From positions 1 to 12,280 of the forward strand of contig SLGS01000145.1 in assembly GCA_007136565.1 (NCBI GenBank): 12,280 nucleotides of DNA. Reading direction: 5' to 3'. Origin of the DNA: Clostridia bacterium (GTDB taxonomy: Bacteria; Bacillota; Sulfobacillia; SLMV01). Shown piece after piece: positions 7,258 to 12,280 of the stretch. How positions within the stretch are numbered: position 1 is the first letter of the stretch; each line of letters begins with the position of its first letter. The notes under the pieces are model-generated. The model was given only the letters and a program-made list of their open reading frames with translations. It was not told the DNA's origin and did not search any database. The translations under genes and the position numbers were made by a program.

Positions 7258-7794
7258 TCAGAAATTCTCGAAGTTGATCTCGAAGAAAGAGCGCGGATGG
7301 GCGCACACGGGACAACGATCCGGGGGCATTTGACCCATCTGTATGCATCCGCAGTTTCGGCAGTGCCAACAGGACTCCTCGTCCCTCTCGAAAACCGATC
7401 CGCCATCGACCCTGTCCTTGAGGACCCGGAAGCGACGTTCGTGCTCCTGCTCGGCCTCGCCCACACCCCGGAAGAAGTCGGCGATATCCTCGAAGCCCTC
7501 TTCCCTGGCCACCCTCTCGAACTCGGGATACATCTCCGTGTGCTCGTAATTTTCTCCCTGGGCGGCCATCTCGAGATTCGCGGAGGTGTCCCCGATTTCA
7601 CCTAGATATCGATACAAACGCTTGGCGTGCTGCTTCTCGTGTTCGGCGGCCTGTTCGAAGATGGCCGCGATTTGCTCGTAACCATCGCGGCGAGCCCTCT
7701 CGGCGAAGAAAGTGTACTTGTTCCGTGCCTGGGATTCACCGGCGAAAGCGGCGCGAAGATTCTCCTCAGTACGAGTTCCCTCGATGGATTTCAA
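7258..7794 (-). CDS. rbr: Rubrerythrin
   Basis: Non-haem di-iron peroxidase (178 aa) that reduces hydrogen peroxide with electrons from rubredoxin; cytoplasmic. The N-terminal ferritin-like four-helix bundle carries the iron ligands: Glu20 (AGESQARNKY), the E53xxH56 of EHEKQH, the MYPEFERVAREEGF segment, and E115xxH118 of EAEQEHERR. The C-terminal rubredoxin domain has C145-x2-C148-G, then a short loop and C161-x2-C164 (CRNCG...CPVC). Order and length are those of classical rubrerythrin. The start is TTG at 7794, giving MKSIEGTRTEENL, the usual N-terminus. AGGAGA (7801-7806) lies 6 nt upstream. A GTG at 7809 lies at the ribosome site itself and is rejected. It is the last gene of the superoxide-reductase cluster, 111 nt after the rubredoxin-like gene, with two hairpins in that gap. 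Confidence 0.96.
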   Translation of the reverse strand: MKSIEGTRTEENLRAAFAGESQARNKYTFFAERARRDGYEQIAAIFEQAAEHEKQHAKRLYRYLGEIGDTSANLEMAAQGENYEHTEMYPEFERVAREEGFEDIADFFRGVGEAEQEHERRFRVLKDRVDGGSVFERDEESCWHCRNCGCIQMGQMPPDRCPVCAHPRSFFEINFENF

Positions 7795-7800
7795 ATGCCG

Positions 7801-7806
7801 TCTCCT
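7801..7806 (-). promoter_or_regulatory. Ribosome binding site deciding the TTG start of rubrerythrin
   Basis: AGGAGA on the minus strand lies 6 nt before TTG 7794. The product then begins MKSIEGT, matching the usual rubrerythrin N-terminus, which neither the upstream GTG nor any inner ATG would give. Confidence 0.8.
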
Positions 7807-7825
7807 CACTTTCCTATGTGTTCCT

Positions 7826-7850
7826 CGAATGCGCTACCCATTTGCATTCG
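7826..7850 (-). repeat. Leader hairpin 2 of rubrerythrin
   Basis: CGAATGC (7826-7832) and GCATTCG (7844-7850) are perfect 7-bp arms around an 11-nt loop, 32 nt before the rubrerythrin start. With the GC hairpin at 7862-7897 it makes two tandem stem-loops in a 111-nt gap. Confidence 0.5.
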
Positions 7851-7861
7851 GAACGCAAACA

Positions 7862-7897
7862 CCCCCGGAGGGGCTCGGGTGGACGCCACACCGGGGG
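7862..7897 (-). repeat. GC hairpin 1 after the rubredoxin-like gene
   Basis: CCCCCGG (7862-7868) and CCGGGGG (7891-7897) form a 7-bp GC stem around a 22-nt loop, 8 nt after the stop of the rubredoxin-like gene. On the minus strand it is followed by TGTTTGCGTT, a poor T-run. It may be a partial terminator or a processing site that separates rubrerythrin expression from that of the genes before it. Confidence 0.4.
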
Positions 7898-7905
7898 CCT
7901 TTGGA

Positions 7906-8070
7906 TCATTCTTCCTCGTTCTTCTTAAAGTGCTCATTACCCGAGGCCCCGCAGTTTGGACATGTCATGTCCTCGGGCAATCCCTCTTTCGCTTTACCGG
8001 GATCGAGATCTCCGAGGGGATCTCCCCCCTGGGGGTCGAAGTTGGTACCGCACGCAACGCACTGCCACAT
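7906..8070 (-). CDS. Divergent rubredoxin-like iron or zinc protein (54 aa)
   Basis: Small cytoplasmic metal-binding protein. It starts MWQCVACGTNFDPQGGDPLG and ends with a CPNCGAS knuckle and an acidic EEE tail. Metal ligands are C4-x2-C7 and C37-x2-C40. The 29-residue spacing between the pairs equals that of the neighbouring rubredoxin, so the fold should be rubredoxin. It lacks the usual aromatic core, however: the YxY after the first knuckle reads TNF, and the Trp/Tyr before the second knuckle is Met (EDMTCP). It may be an electron carrier with altered potential, or a zinc ribbon. ATG 8070 has GGAGG 6 nt upstream; the frame extends farther to 8181, but that part covers the rubredoxin gene and is not used. 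It lies 53 nt after rubredoxin and before rubrerythrin, so it most likely serves peroxide or superoxide reduction (inference). Confidence 0.85.
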   Translation of the reverse strand: MWQCVACGTNFDPQGGDPLGDLDPGKAKEGLPEDMTCPNCGASGNEHFKKNEEE

Positions 8071-8123
8071 GGTAATCCTCCCCTCCTCTTGGTCTAACTT
8101 ACCCGGGAAATTCTCCCGAAGGT

Positions 8124-8288
8124 TCACTCTGAGAGTTCTTCGAACTCGTCCTTGGACGCACCGCAGTCGGGGCAGACCCAATCGTCGGGTAGATCTTCGA
8201 AAGCGGTTCCGGGCTCGATTCCGCCGACGGGATCACCGACTTCTGGGTTATAGATGTAACCGCAAATTATGCATTCCCACTTGCTCAC
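8124..8288 (-). CDS. rub: Rubredoxin
   Basis: Cytoplasmic one-iron electron carrier of 54 aa, the full size of a classical rubredoxin. It begins MSKWECIICGYIYNPEVGDP and carries C6-x2-C9 followed by G-Y-I-Y, the PGTAFEDLPDDW stretch, and C39-P-D-C42-GASKDEFE at the end. All four cysteines and the conserved aromatic core (Trp4, Tyr11, Tyr13, Trp37) are present. In anaerobes such proteins pass electrons from NAD(P)H:rubredoxin oxidoreductase to superoxide reductase and rubrerythrin. Both of those acceptors flank it here. No rubredoxin reductase is in the window. The start is GTG 8288 with AGGAG (8298-8302) 9 nt upstream. It lies 34 nt after the superoxide reductase stop in the same direction, so one operon is likely. 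Confidence 0.95.
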   Translation of the reverse strand: MSKWECIICGYIYNPEVGDPVGGIEPGTAFEDLPDDWVCPDCGASKDEFEELSE

Positions 8289-8322
8289 TTTTCCGCACTC
8301 CTCTCGTCCCAGCTGGTATCGA

Positions 8323-8709
8323 CTACTCGACCTCCAGGTTAGTCTCGCCTTGCCACAGACCGTGGATATTGCAGTAGCTTAGGGCGAAGAGCTTACCCGA
8401 GGTTTCGAAGGACACCTTGGCCTCGACGAAAGGCTCGGCCTTGGGGAACGCACCGTCGTCGTCACCGGAACCATGTACGGAGAAACTATAGTCTCCGACC
8501 TCCACCGGGAACTGAGCTCCCTCGGCCTGGAAGAACAGTTTGATCCAGGCGATAAAGTGCTCAGGGGTGTTGGGATGTGCGATCTCGCGGCCGACGGAGA
8601 CAGCGACGGTGGCGGGCTCGCCCGCGGAGACACTCGCCGGCACCTCGATTACGGGTACGTGCTTTTCCTTTTTCCAGTCGGCATCCTTGATGAGATCTGA
8701 AAGACCCAA
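8323..8709 (-). CDS. sor: Superoxide reductase, one-iron (neelaredoxin/desulfoferrodoxin class II)
   Basis: Reduces superoxide to hydrogen peroxide without making oxygen, using electrons from rubredoxin. The 128-aa protein holds all ligands of the Fe(His)4Cys centre: His17 in EKHVPVI, His45 in HPNTPEH, His51, Cys113 and His116 in SYCNIHGLW. Glu15-Lys16 is the solvent-loop pair that binds superoxide. The N-terminal desulforedoxin domain of two-iron enzymes is absent, so this is the one-iron class. The start is TTG 8709. An in-frame TGA lies directly before it, no other Met codon exists in the gene, and GGGAG (8718-8722) lies 8 nt upstream, so the TTG is well supported. It is the first gene of the cluster with rubredoxin, the rubredoxin-like protein and rubrerythrin, and it is divergent from the DUF362 gene. 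Confidence 0.96.
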   Translation of the reverse strand: MGLSDLIKDADWKKEKHVPVIEVPASVSAGEPATVAVSVGREIAHPNTPEHFIAWIKLFFQAEGAQFPVEVGDYSFSVHGSGDDDGAFPKAEPFVEAKVSFETSGKLFALSYCNIHGLWQGETNLEVE

Positions 8710-8868
8710 TCAAATCACTCCCAATTCATATTGGTATTTCGATATGTAATTACCCCATATTCCCCGAAGGTATCCTTCTTCAAGAGGAATTCATCAATGT
8801 TAAGCCAATTCCTTCTAGTGAGGTCGAACTATGGCAGCGAAATTCCGACAGAACCACCGGAGAGGGCG
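8710..8868. promoter_or_regulatory. AT-rich divergent control region for superoxide reductase and DUF362
   Basis: This 159-bp gap is clearly richer in A/T than its neighbours. On the minus strand a TTGAAG (8783-8778) and a TATGGG (8759-8754), 18 bp apart, could be a weak promoter for the superoxide reductase operon. A perfect inverted repeat GAAGG-TAT-CCTTC (8766-8778) lies in its spacer and overlaps the -35 end, where a repressor would act. CCAAT-TCAT-ATTGG (8721-8734) lies at the superoxide reductase ribosome site. No known PerR or Rex box is evident. The plus-strand promoter for DUF362 could not be picked out. Confidence 0.4.
8859..8865 (+). promoter_or_regulatory. Ribosome binding site deciding the DUF362 start
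   Basis: GGAGAGG begins 10 nt before ATG 8869, with GGAG at a 6-nt spacing. It marks the start chosen here over an in-frame start at 8731, whose 46 extra residues lie over the AT-rich control region and are not family-like. Confidence 0.7.
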
Positions 8869-9762
8869 ATGCAATTGCAGCGAGTGCATCTTATCGCAAC
8901 CAGAAATCGTAAAGAAGGGGTTACCCGGGCCTTCGCGGCCCTGGCGCCCGAGAGCCTCGAGGGCAAACGAACCTTCGTCAAACCCAACTTCAATACCGCC
9001 GATCCCACCCCCGGCTCGACTCATAACGACACGCTGGAAGCCATCCTGGGTGAGATTAGATCTAGGGGCCCCGCGAGCCTCGGCCTCGGGGATCGAAGTG
9101 CCCCCGAGACAGCCGAAGTCCTCCGATCCAAGGGCATACACGACCTGGCCTCTCGCTATGATGCCACGGTGATAGACTTCGATGAGCTGGGAGACGATGG
9201 ATGGGTATACTTCGGTCCCGAGGACAATCATTGGCCCGAAGGCTTCCACGTCGCCGGACCGGTGCTCGACACTGACTACCTGGTGTGGACCCCCTGCCTG
9301 AAAACACACCAGTTCGGCGGTGTATTCACCATGAGTCTCAAGCTCGCGGTGGGCGTGGTCCCAAAGCGCGGATACGAATACATGAGCCAACTCCACTCCT
9401 CACCCCATCAGCGGAGAATGATCGCCGAGATCAACGCCAAGTTCTCCCCGGATCTAGTAATCCTCGATGGAGTTCAGGCGTTCGTCGACGGAGGACCTGC
9501 CACGGGTGAGTTGGCCGACACCGGGGTATTCATCGCTGGATACGATCGGATCGCCGTGGATGCCGTGGGACTGGCGGTGCTCAAGAACGCCGGGACCAAG
9601 GATGAGATCGCCGACGTACCCATATTCGAACAGGAGCAGATGGCCCGCGCCGTCGAACTGGACCTTGGTATCACGGGTCCAGACGAGATCGAGATAACGG
9701 CGGAGGGTTCCGGGGGTGAGGAATTGGCCGCCAATCTCAGGGATATTCTGGCCCGGGGTTAG
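8869..9762 (+). CDS. DUF362 domain protein
   Basis: Protein of 297 aa with the DUF362 fold; its biochemical role is not established. Family marks are VKPNFNTADPTPGSTHNDTL (37-56, with KPN at 38-40), GLGDRSAPETAEVLRSKGI (72-90), the CLKTHQFGGVFTMSLKLAVG core (143-162, in place of the usual LKTHxxxxxTxxLKN), DLVILDGVQAF (195-205) and the late DRIAVDAVGLAVL (226-238). Many DUF362 proteins carry an added 4Fe-4S ferredoxin domain. Here only one Cys (143) is seen and no cluster motif, so this is the single-domain form. There is no signal peptide or membrane segment. It is divergent from the superoxide reductase cluster and 128 nt before the solute-binding protein on the same strand. A shared control region with oxygen defence is possible but unproven. 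Confidence 0.85.
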   Translation: MQLQRVHLIATRNRKEGVTRAFAALAPESLEGKRTFVKPNFNTADPTPGSTHNDTLEAILGEIRSRGPASLGLGDRSAPETAEVLRSKGIHDLASRYDATVIDFDELGDDGWVYFGPEDNHWPEGFHVAGPVLDTDYLVWTPCLKTHQFGGVFTMSLKLAVGVVPKRGYEYMSQLHSSPHQRRMIAEINAKFSPDLVILDGVQAFVDGGPATGELADTGVFIAGYDRIAVDAVGLAVLKNAGTKDEIADVPIFEQEQMARAVELDLGITGPDEIEITAEGSGGEELAANLRDILARG

Positions 9763-9890
9763 GTAGCAACTTTGCAGGGAAGCAGTATGATTGGAAAGAA
9801 GAATCCGACGGGGGCTCTTATGATATGGGTCCCCGTTTCCATCCCCGCCGAATCCCGCGGGGGTGAGACGATCCCGGGGGAAGCCATCCC
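9763..9890 (+). other. Gap between DUF362 and the solute-binding protein
   Basis: 128 bp without a gene. It holds a CCCCGC/GCGGGG inverted repeat (9843-9848 and 9857-9862, 8-nt loop) 28 nt before the next start, and two TATGAT hexamers (9786, 9819) that lack a well-placed -35. The two genes could be one transcript or two. Confidence 0.4.
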
Positions 9891-11519
9891 ATGAGATCCA
9901 TTCTGCGAAGAGAATACGGCGCATTAAGAATTCCCCTGCTCGCCCTGGTGGTAGTGCTTTTGCTGGGGGGGGGCGCCGTGGCGTATTTCCTCCTTAGCCC
10001 TCCCGAGGATGAACCACCCCCCGCCGAACCGGGGGTGCGCGCCATCGTCGCCCAACCGGTGGATATTCTCGGCTGGGATCCCCATGATCACGGATGTACG
10101 ATGACCGAGGCCGTACTGGTCAACGTTTTCGACTATCTAGTCTGGCGCACGCCCGGGGGGCAATTGGAACCATCCCTCGCCCTCGAATGGGAGAAACTCG
10201 ACGATGTTACGTGGGAGTTTAGGCTACGGCCGGACGTCTATTGGCACGACGGAGAGCCTTTTGGAGCCGACGACGTGGTCTTCTCGTTGGAAAGGTTGGC
10301 GGCCCTCGGTACGGAGGGTGTAACCGCACGGTACCCCTATTTTCGGCGGATTGAATCGGTGACCGCCGTGGACGAGCTCAGCGTACACATCCGAACCGTT
10401 CACCCCGATTCCACTCTCCCCTCCCGCCTGTCCCGCACCGGAGCGGCGATTCTACCACATCACTACTTCAACGAGACCGATGTCGCGGCGGAAATGGAAT
10501 CCCTATCCCGGGAAGACTTCTGGCAGTCCCCGGTGGGAACTGGTCCTTTCAGGATAGTCGCACATATCCCGGACGACCGCATAAGGCTGCAATCCTTCCC
10601 CGAGCATTGGCGGGGGCCGGCAGCCGTGAGGGACCTCACCTTCTTGGTTGTCCCGGACCCCTCGCAACGAGCACACTTGCTTCTCGAGGGCGAAGTGGAT
10701 GTAGCGACGCACATCGGCTCGAGCGACTGGGTTTCGCTGGAATCTTCCGAGGGTGTCCGGCTGGTTCGTAGAATCGGCTCGCAGGCCGTTGTCTTGACCC
10801 TCTCAATGGAAGAGCGTCACCCTACACACCGAACCGAGATAAGGGAGGCCATCGATTTGGCCCTCGACAACCAATCCCTCGTAGACGACGTGTTCGCCGG
10901 CGCTGCGACGTCAACGCGAACCCGGGTTATCCCCGGGGCGATGGGATCTCACCCGGATCTATACAATTCCTATAGGTTCGACCCGGAGAGAGCCAGGCAA
11001 TTGATAGTGGAACACACGTCGGAGGAGCAGCGCCAGGTCGGCCTGCTTTACTCCGAGGACGCCCACCCGGCTTTCCCGGATCTGGCCGAAGCGATGGCCG
11101 AAATGCTCGAGAATGTGGGACTACGCGTCGTGGTGGATGCCAAACCCCATTCGGAGTACTTCTCGATCTTGGGAACCAACTCTGCACCGGCACTTAGTCT
11201 CTCGGTGGAAGACGGCTGCGCCGCGGATTGTTCCGTGTCCTTCGAACACCTGGTGAACGACGATCTCTACCGACATCCCGGCGGATTCGAATGTCCCGAA
11301 TTCGAAGAGATCTTTCTGCGCGCGTCGGCAAGCGGTGACAGGAATACCCGGGTCCGCGAGTACCGCCTGTTGGCGGAAATGGTGGCGGAAGCCAGACCCG
11401 AGATACCACTCTTTCACCTCCTGTCCAACCACGGAGTGGGTCGCGGAATAGACTGGAGTCCCAGGCCGGATGAGCTACTGTGGATGTGGCCGGCCGTGCG
11501 AACTCCCACGTTCGAGTGA
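9891..11519 (+). CDS. Membrane-anchored family-5 (peptide/nickel-type) solute-binding protein
   Basis: Extracytoplasmic binding protein of an ABC importer for peptides or similar solutes (DppA/OppA family), 542 aa, full length. A basic N-terminus (MRSILRREYGALR) leads into one hydrophobic segment (about 13-35), then a Pro/Glu-rich linker (SPPEDEPPPAEPG). No lipobox Cys follows and no clear signal-peptidase site is seen, so it is probably held by an uncleaved helix. The SBP-5 signature lies at about 94-136: PSLALEWEKLDDVTWEFRLR, then a WHDGEPFGADDVVFSLERL stretch. SPVGTGPFRI and the later FDPERARQLI are further family marks. Cysteines are few (one at 69, a CAADC pair and a late GFEC) and may form disulfides outside the cell. 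Only a weak GGGGGAAG ribosome site precedes ATG 9891. No permease or ATPase gene is next to it in the window, so its partner is elsewhere or it has another role. Confidence 0.88.
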   Translation: MRSILRREYGALRIPLLALVVVLLLGGGAVAYFLLSPPEDEPPPAEPGVRAIVAQPVDILGWDPHDHGCTMTEAVLVNVFDYLVWRTPGGQLEPSLALEWEKLDDVTWEFRLRPDVYWHDGEPFGADDVVFSLERLAALGTEGVTARYPYFRRIESVTAVDELSVHIRTVHPDSTLPSRLSRTGAAILPHHYFNETDVAAEMESLSREDFWQSPVGTGPFRIVAHIPDDRIRLQSFPEHWRGPAAVRDLTFLVVPDPSQRAHLLLEGEVDVATHIGSSDWVSLESSEGVRLVRRIGSQAVVLTLSMEERHPTHRTEIREAIDLALDNQSLVDDVFAGAATSTRTRVIPGAMGSHPDLYNSYRFDPERARQLIVEHTSEEQRQVGLLYSEDAHPAFPDLAEAMAEMLENVGLRVVVDAKPHSEYFSILGTNSAPALSLSVEDGCAADCSVSFEHLVNDDLYRHPGGFECPEFEEIFLRASASGDRNTRVREYRLLAEMVAEARPEIPLFHLLSNHGVGRGIDWSPRPDELLWMWPAVRTPTFE

Positions 11520-11897
11520 GCACCGCGGTCCCTCAGGATCTCGGTTTTGCATGTACCAAGCGAAGAATTGGGGACGTACAAGATTGATACAAGGCATCCC
11601 TGCCCCCAACTAAATGCTTTGCAATCACCAAAGGCTCCTAACCGCAAGCAAGTGTAGCCTCGTCGCGGTAGAGTTCCCCTGGGTCTCAACCATAGGGGGA
11701 CGTGAATCCCTCGACTCGGCCTGCCCGGACGGGTTATTGGAGTGGGGAGATCTCTTCGATGCGAACCGAAACCAACCGGACCCGTAAAAGGTGCAACGGC
11801 GCACTTTGCGAAGTGCCAGAACCCAGGGCTCGTTGCGATGAAGCGGAGACTCCGCACTCGCCATTCGCCAAACTACGAATCCTTGGTGCAGTCGTCC
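11520..11897. other. 378-bp stretch without a recognisable gene
   Basis: No frame on either strand looks like a known protein or has a good ribosome site, and I found no tRNA. Several short inverted repeats occur: AGTTCCCCT with AGGGGGAC around 11670-11705, and GGCGCACTT-TGCG-AAGTGCC near 11797-11816. It separates the solute-binding protein from the convergent hydrolase. It could hold a terminator, an RNA gene or decayed sequence; nothing decides between these. Confidence 0.4.
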
Positions 11898-12280
11898 TCA
11901 ATCGCACGACAGATTCCCCAGGAATCTCCGGGTTTCCCGAGCGATTTGCTCAGCCATATCGTAATGGATGTAATGTCCGGCCTCGAGACAAACGTGACGG
12001 GCGCGGTCAACATGGTCGACGAATTCCCTCAGAGCCTCGCCCCATCCCGGGACGCTCACGGATTGATCCCGGGATACGAAAAAAAGCATCGGGACGCCCT
12101 TTGGAATGCCGGCGTCGGCGACGGCCTTCCCGTTCTCGGAAAGATAGTTGATCTCGGAAAGCATCTCCTTGGTGAATGAACTCTTGTAAAAGAGCGCGAG
12201 ATACGCTGCCTTTTCCGATGGGGTAAGATCCTCGGAGGTCATCATGGGCAAATGAGCGCCGATTTCGACTGCAGGGATGA
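11898..12280 (-). CDS. Alpha/beta hydrolase, C-terminal part (gene runs off the right edge)
   Basis: The frame is open from the window edge to a TGA at 11898-11900, so about 127 C-terminal residues are seen. KGVPMLFFVSRDQSVSVPGW is the strand and loop that holds the acid residue (Asp of SRDQS), and ARHVCLEAGHYIHYDMAEQI carries the catalytic His (AGHYIH). Both match the last third of alpha/beta hydrolases of the haloperoxidase/esterase type. The nucleophile elbow and oxyanion loop must lie beyond the edge. A TTG at 12251 could be read as a start, but the frame continues upstream without a stop and the fold requires more N-terminal sequence, so I treat the gene as partial. Substrate unknown. 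It faces the solute-binding protein across a 378-bp gap. Confidence 0.82.
   Translation of the reverse strand, partial: IPAVEIGAHLPMMTSEDLTPSEKAAYLALFYKSSFTKEMLSEINYLSENGKAVADAGIPKGVPMLFFVSRDQSVSVPGWGEALREFVDHVDRARHVCLEAGHYIHYDMAEQIARETRRFLGNLSCD

Noticed and set aside
7795..7809. Upstream GTG start for rubrerythrin
   Set aside because: The GTG sits at the ribosome site and would add RRRH-type residues. TTG 7794 gives the family N-terminus with good spacing.
9786..9824. TATGAT hexamers as promoters of the solute-binding protein
   Set aside because: The nearest TTG-type -35 candidates are 8 or 22 bp away, outside the accepted spacing.
11640..11720. Possible tRNA-like folding around AGTTCCCCT...AGGGGGAC
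   Set aside because: No T-arm GGTTCRA consensus, no matching acceptor stem and no 3' CCA in register. Only a simple short inverted repeat remains.
11414..11864. Minus-strand frames (147 and 79 codons) in the gap after the solute-binding protein
   Set aside because: One overlaps the 3' end of the solute-binding gene, both lack ribosome sites, and neither translation shows a motif I recognise.
1..12280. CRISPR arrays, insertion sequences, integron sites and phage genes
   Set aside because: No regularly spaced repeats, transposase or integrase motifs, or terminal inverted repeats were seen anywhere in the window.

Overview
The window comes from a high-GC bacterium. Genes sit close together behind clear Shine-Dalgarno sites, and GTG and TTG starts are common: iorA and the rubredoxin use GTG, the superoxide reductase and rubrerythrin use TTG. 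Gene content points to an anaerobe or microaerophile that lives on amino acids or peptides. It has a ferredoxin-dependent 2-oxoacid oxidoreductase (IorAB), an aminotransferase, an N-acyl-D-amino-acid deacylase and a peptide-type binding protein, together with an oxygen-defence set (superoxide reductase, two rubredoxin-type proteins, rubrerythrin) that is typical of anaerobes. The lineage cannot be fixed from the sequence alone. Anaerobic Actinomycetota, Synergistota or a high-GC Bacillota would all fit (inference).

Layout. Positions 1-2891 (minus strand) hold a three-gene operon, transcribed in this order: class-III aminotransferase, a small SRPBCC/COQ10-like lipid-binding-fold protein, and an MFS transporter that runs off the left edge. 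A divergent 153-bp gap (2892-3044) separates it from iorA-iorB (3045-5410, plus), whose stop and start codons overlap. A strong GC hairpin follows iorB. Next comes a leader region with a perfect TATAAT and the N-acyl-D-amino-acid deacylase gene (5584-7185, plus). It converges on the oxygen-defence cluster (7258-8709, minus), which reads superoxide reductase, rubredoxin, divergent rubredoxin-like protein, rubrerythrin. The two rubredoxin-type genes encode only 54 aa each and are easily missed. The rubrerythrin leader holds two tandem hairpins.

An AT-rich divergent region (8710-8868) separates this cluster from a DUF362 protein (8869-9762, plus). That gene is followed by a membrane-anchored family-5 solute-binding protein (9891-11519, plus). 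About 380 bp with no recognisable gene follow, and then the C-terminal part of an alpha/beta hydrolase (minus) that runs off the right edge.

How the genes may work together (inference). The deacylase would release D-amino acids from N-acyl forms. The aminotransferase would make oxoacids or aldehydes. IorAB would oxidise aryl-pyruvates to acyl-CoA and reduce ferredoxin. Rubredoxins would feed electrons to superoxide reductase and rubrerythrin to detoxify superoxide and peroxide. No mobile element, CRISPR array, tRNA or rRNA was found. I did not find a clearly new multi-gene system. The most unusual points are the SRPBCC protein inside the aminotransferase/MFS operon, the divergent second rubredoxin, the double-hairpin rubrerythrin leader, and a lone solute-binding protein beside DUF362.
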